This document shows positions 61,301 through 64,000 of a stretch of 64,000 bases of DNA, in pieces. Position numbers and translations under genes: made by a program. Location: contig CM043872.1 in NCBI GenBank assembly GCA_023846275.1, positions 13,385,170 to 13,449,169 on the forward strand, given 5' to 3'. This DNA comes from Vanilla planifolia. Taxonomy: Eukaryota; Streptophyta; Magnoliopsida; Asparagales; Orchidaceae. The notes beneath the pieces are model-generated. The model did not search any database and was not told the DNA's origin. It saw only the letters and a list, made by a program, of their open reading frames with translations. Position 1 is the first letter of the stretch; each line of letters opens with the position of its first letter.

Positions 61301-62081
61301 AAACAATGAAGAATATAAATTAGACAATGGAAAAATGATAAAAAGTAAGATTATGAATGTAGGAACATGTTAAGAAGATGATAAAATGATTAAACAATGA
61401 AGAATATAAATTCGACAACGGAAAAATGATAAAAAATAAGATTATGAATGTAGGAACATGTTAAGAAGATGATACTTAACAAAGCAACTCTTTTCCCACT
61501 TTATGGTGATGTCTACATGAACTATCTGATAGCACTATGCTTATTAAGTCAGTGCTGGATGGAATATAAAGGGAGAAAAATAAGAAAATAAAGATATAAT
61601 TATGTACCGAAATGGGAGAAAGTTGTGACGACCAGCTTCTGTAATGCGGAGAGGACCTTCAGGATGTTCGTCCAAGTCTTTCATTTTATTAAAACATCTC
61701 GCAAGATAATTCCCTTGTTGGGCAGCAACCTGAAAAGCAGTACTCAAGTATGAAATCATATTCAATTGTGCAACACCAATTATACAATGCCTGGAAATAC
61801 TAAACTACCTGAGCTGTAGCAGGAAGCGTCTTGACTTGTGAATCCACATTAGCGAGGGCCCTTTTGAACTCCTCTATATCCACTTCTATATCCTCTACCT
61901 TAGCAACAGATTTGGATTCCTGAAGCAATTCTACAATGTCACTCATGTGCTTGCTTTTTAAATACAGATCCACCTGGGGATATCTTATAATAACGTCTTG
62001 TAAAATATCCTGAATTTCTCTCACAGTCAATGTCCCTGAGTTGTCCTTATCTGCCACTTTAAATATTTCTGCAATATCTTC
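43307..62081 (-). CDS. external NAD(P)H:ubiquinone oxidoreductase (type II, NDB), C-terminal exons
   Basis: Minus-strand exons 61809-62081, 61608-61729, 43668-43787, 43307-43394 (TAA). Junctions are GT..AG and phases agree: 200 codons plus stop. The first visible exon starts EDIAEIFKVADKDNSGTL and contains a full EF-hand loop DKDNSGTLTVRE (Asp, Asp, Ser, Thr, Glu in ligand places), then RYPQVDLYLKSKHM. Next are VAAQQGNYLARCFNKMKDLD, EGPLRITEAGRHNFLPFR, YKHLGQFAPLGGEQAAAQLP, GDWISIGHSTQWLWYSVYAS, KQVSWRTRVLVVFDWTKRF and IFGRDSSCL. This is the C-terminal third of plant NDB proteins (usually near 580 aa), closest in wording to the NDB2-NDB4 group. They oxidise cytosolic NAD(P)H at the outer face of the inner mitochondrial membrane without pumping protons, and calcium regulates them through the EF-hand. 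The two dinucleotide-binding domains are beyond the right edge. An 17.8 kb intron splits the shown part. All visible sequence is intact. Confidence 0.9.
43790..47899. other. intron stretch left of the tandem array
   Basis: AT-rich, without supported genes. 44740-45010 and 45700-46400 are less AT-rich and may be old LTR or non-LTR fragments, but I could not match any domain. Confidence 0.4.
47900..51346 (+). repeat. tandem array of 470/471-bp units forming a 941-bp higher-order repeat
   Basis: Unit starts (GATCAAGATATAGGCAGC): 47900, 48370, 48841, 49311, 49782, 50252, 50723, 51193; spacings 470, 471, 470, 471, 470, 471, 470. Two monomer types alternate. Type A has CAGAAAAGAC, GCAAGTCGATAGTTTAG and TTCGCAAATTT. 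Type B has CAGCGAAAGAC, GAAAGTCGATAATTTAG and TTAGCAAATTT. A and B differ at about ten sites (about 2%); like units differ at only a few. The sixth unit is a hybrid, and the eighth stops after about 154 bp. The composition (TTTTGCATTGCTTTATTAGA, then ATTCATTCTCCTCTTATATG, GTTACACACTGATC) recalls the U5 end of a copia LTR, which is an inference. No ORF spans a unit. Confidence 0.95.
48005..48026. other. perfect hairpin in each tandem unit (first instance)
   Basis: Arms ACTTGTCTC and GAGACAAGT with loop TTTT, 9-bp perfect stem. The same hairpin recurs in every unit (for example about 48475, 48946), including the partial last one, and shows no variation among copies. It could be a remnant of an LTR stem or a transcription-related signal; its function is unknown. 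Confidence 0.7.
51347..56200. other. intron stretch right of the tandem array
   Basis: No gene. 51347-51363 repeats a scrap of the unit (GCATTGTATTGTAGTTC). 52600-53400 has mixed composition. 54540-55100 resembles an LTR U3/R region (AATCCTCTTAATGAAATTCT, then a CTTCTTTGAGAGAAATAAAG stretch) but I found no partner. Otherwise AT-rich. Confidence 0.4.
56218..56420 (-). pseudogene. DUF4283-like fragment (LINE ORF1 / gag-like)
   Basis: The minus strand reads QYHFIWIPLWIKFPKLAFKF, HNAKALSKMSSFIWYPIMMD and QLTYSIAHLTFAR. This matches the DUF4283 pattern of plant LINE ORF1 and related proteins (PxWIxFPxLPxxFxNxxALxxIASxIGxPxxxDxxTxxxxRxxxAR). No zinc knuckle follows. A 157-codon open stretch at 56646-57119 lies upstream on the same strand but has no recognisable domain. 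Confidence 0.5.
57120..59486. other. NDB intron, low-information DNA with a 264-bp duplication
   Basis: No coding support. Contains the tandem duplication at 58141-58670, and T-rich low-complexity DNA at 58900-59040. Confidence 0.45.
58141..58670 (+). repeat. 264-bp tandem duplication
   Basis: 58141-58404 and 58405-58670. Both start AATARCTCATxTxAATGGTG and share TATGTTTGATAATGAAxGAT, CTAATCAACTCCTTATGG, GAGTATGTGTAGCAATG and CATTGGAGTTAGTARGTACA, and end GAGTTRGCTARTTTRTA. Confidence 0.85.
59487..59930 (+). repeat. about 82-bp degenerate minisatellite, five to six units
   Basis: Units start at 59487, 59568, 59650, 59732, 59801 (shortened before it) and 59882. Each starts with a version of ATCTARAGAGGGCxGCCACC, then TTTTTCxxAATGAGTTTTCA and AxTCAAxTCAAA. 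Spacings are 81, 82, 82, 69 and 81 bp. Divergence is high, so the array is old. Confidence 0.65.
59931..61607. other. NDB intron next to the EF-hand exons
   Basis: AT-rich, no gene. Holds a 91-bp duplication at 61289-61470. The donor of the giant intron is at its right end. Confidence 0.5.
61289..61470 (+). repeat. 91-bp tandem duplication
   Basis: Two nearly identical units beginning GATAAAATGATTAAACAATG at 61289 and 61380. They differ at only three positions or so (ATTAGACAATGG / ATTCGACAACGG and one more), so the duplication is recent. Confidence 0.9.
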
Positions 62082-63390
62082 CTGAATTCATAAAAAAGAC
62101 AAATCCCAATAATTTTTCCATATAAAAGTTAATTTTCTTCATCTACCAAAAATATAAATCAGGTAAAACCTTGTCTGATACTGAAACTTATTTTAAGTTA
62201 CATTTAATATTGATTAACTCGGTGATTAATCACTCCTTAAGCACTTTAATTGATAAGAGATTGCTTAATGTTTAGGACAGCAATAGAATAGCAAATGCAT
62301 GGTCAATAACCTTTTTTTTTCAAACAATGTTATTTAACTGGATGATAAGATTCATGGATTATCCATAATCTGCCAAAGAAAAGTAACTCTGACAAACTGT
62401 TTTAATAATGGAAAACATGTAATCTAAATACAAGAAGTGTAGAAAGATCAAAAGAAAGTTGTTTAAACATCAAGCAACGTAGTTTATGTATAGTTGTATC
62501 AACCAAAGTAGACAATGAACAATACAAGATTAGTTGCCATATCACTTTTAAATGTTACACAAAGAGCTTTTCCTAGCAAATTTGACCCTTAATAAAATTT
62601 TACTATTTAAATATTTAAGTAATCCACTTTCATCAATTAGCTTGGCATTAGTTTAGTTAATGGCCAGTCAACTAAATTATTCCTGACCAAATTGTACCAG
62701 TTCCAGATACATTCCTATCTCCGCCTCTCCGCCAGTATCTTGCTTCATACACATAGCCTGTCAATGCATTCAACAGCTAATGATAATATCTCCCATCTGC
62801 TGATTAAGCTTTTCTTCATAAACCTCAATTTGTGTTACCAAATAGGAGAATGCACAAGTTTTGAAATGATAAATAGGTTAAAACAAGGAATAAGCCAGTA
62901 CTAAATGAAGCTTTCTTACAAGATGAAAGTTCTTTCTTCAGCAATCAATGAAAGCTATAATGGCTTTTGCTTTTGAATGTAAGCAAATTGTATTATAAGA
63001 AAAAAAGGATTGCTCTCATATCATAGCATTGTTATTACAACCATTTGCTAATTCGTGCTGCAAAGACATGTGTGGAGTCCTTTTCTTGATGCTTGATTGT
63101 TTGGAGTTTCTCTTTTCTTTGATTGATCTTTTGGATCTCCTTTCTGCCTTGGAGACGACTTGCACTCTGGACAAAAGGCCCATCTTTTTGATAGCAGTTG
63201 TGGGGGCCTCTTATCAGATACGAAGGTCCCATGACTTTGAGTTCACCGGAAGCCAGTGCTTTCTGCCACTGTAATTATTAACACAACCCACGCCTCATCT
63301 TGCTTGTTGATCTTCAGTCCAACCTAAGGACCTAACCCCACGAACCCATCTGGCTCCATTTGTCCCTCATTTTTAACTTCAACTCTCCCT
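62082..63390 (-). other. upstream intron of the NDB gene
   Basis: Acceptor CAG (minus) ends at 62082, just before GAAGATATTGC. The expected preceding exon (a GDCA...NQRKVM-like end of the NAD(P)H-binding part) is not found up to 64000, so this intron probably runs out of the window. 62690-63300 is less AT-rich; I saw no domain there. Confidence 0.55.
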
Positions 63391-63394
63391 CTCC

Positions 63395-63830
63395 ATGGTG
63401 GATTAAGGTCAATTTTGATGGTGTTATCAAGAAGTCATATGTCGCTAGCCTAGGTATTGTCATTCATGATAATCATGATACCTAACTTTTGGTTGCTAAG
63501 AGACAGATCCTATCGTATGTTGTGCAGGTCATATAGATACAGACAGCTTATATTATAGTTCATTTGTCCTCTAAGTAGGCTAAGGAGGATTCAGAGATCA
63601 AATGCAAGGAAGACTTTGCTATGGCAATTGTTGCCATCCATAACGATATTTGAGGCTCTTACTTAGGTAATACAGTTTTTGTAGTCCTTTGCTTATGTTA
63701 CAGCATCATAGATATATAGAAATGTCAACAAGGCTGCTGACCTTTTTTGATACATATACCTTTGGAATGGGATAGCTCCTCCTACATGTCTTTTTGTCAA
63801 TCCTCGACAATGATTGAAGTTTCATAGTTT
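63395..63830 (+). pseudogene. LINE-type RNase H domain relic, antisense in NDB intron
   Basis: The plus strand reads WWIKVNFDGVIKKSYVASLG, IVIHDNHD and LLVAKRQIL, then later AIVAIHND and, in another frame, NKAADLF-like and PLEWDSSSY. This matches the plant RVT_3 RNase H domain found at the end of LINEs (WIKVNFDGSxxxxxAGxGxVIRDxxGxLLxA ... NxxADxLA). Stops occur after HDT and elsewhere. It could also descend from a stand-alone RNase H pseudogene. Confidence 0.65.
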
Positions 63831-64000
63831 TTTATAAGTGTTACACATAAGCTATGATTGATCTCTAGCATAAATATATCTTTATTAATTATATCTATAA
63901 TGCTATACCATGAAAGACAATATTGTTCACCAACATAAGCCAATGCCATAAGAAAACAAAATTCGAATGGGATTGCACTCATTGTTCTATTTCCTTGTAG

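Larger units (their letters stand above)
43788..61607 (-). other. 17.8 kb intron of the NDB gene
   Basis: Donor GT (minus) at 61607-61606 after ...FLPF-CG; acceptor AG at 43789-43788 before G-TAC-AAA-CAT. Joining them restores the arginine codon CGG and the motif FLPFRYKHLGQFAPLGG with no lost residue. The intron holds the 470-bp tandem array, two further tandem repeat blocks, a LINE relic and much AT-rich DNA. No host gene was found within it. Confidence 0.85.

Overview
This is flowering-plant nuclear DNA. It is very AT-rich, it holds spliced genes with GT..AG introns matching plant protein families, and most of it is decayed LTR retrotransposons, AT microsatellites and tandem repeats. I cannot fix the genus. 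There is no CRISPR array, operon, rRNA or tRNA that I could support.

Three host genes are visible. (1) + strand, 2651-8153: six 3' exons of a VAP4/PVA41-PVA42-type MSP-domain protein (ER contact-site adaptor family). Its first exon is not in the window, and its 4.4 kb intron holds an LTR-like element with a 36-37 bp minisatellite. (2) - strand, 11841-13550: an intact single-exon 569-aa ARM-repeat protein. (3) - strand, 43307-62081 and continuing past the right edge: the last four exons of an external (type B) NAD(P)H:ubiquinone oxidoreductase with an EF-hand, NDB2/NDB4-like. The EF-hand exon pair (61.6-62.1 kb) is separated from the two last exons (43.3-43.8 kb) by a 17.8 kb intron, so much apparently intergenic sequence from 43.8 to 61.6 kb is intron.

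Between the ARM and NDB genes, about 15-42 kb, lies a retroelement graveyard. Three diverged Ty3/gypsy pol relics of one family lie on the minus strand (17.0-21.3, 23.4-25.7, and 37.0-37.8 plus 42.0 kb). Two Ty1/copia elements have recognisable LTR pairs and initiator-Met primer-binding sites (27.6-31.6 minus, 37.8-41.9 plus). They keep gag (and, in the first, the start of protease) but I could not find integrase or reverse transcriptase in them. A further copia gag relic lies at 10.4-11.1 kb. A 1.35-1.55 kb LTR-like repeat sits inside gypsy RNase H at 19.3-20.85 kb and inside copia gag at 38.7-40.1 kb. The second copy makes a three-layer nest: repeat in copia in gypsy.

The most striking structure is a very homogeneous tandem array at 47900-51346 inside the giant NDB intron: 470/471-bp monomers of two alternating types (A-B-A-B-A-B*-A-partial), which is a 941-bp higher-order repeat. 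Other tandem repeats of 23, 36, 71, 82, 91, about 180 and 264 bp are scattered through introns and relics. LINE traces (DUF4283-like ORF1 on the minus strand at 56.2 kb and an RNase H domain on the plus strand at 63.4 kb) lie in NDB introns.
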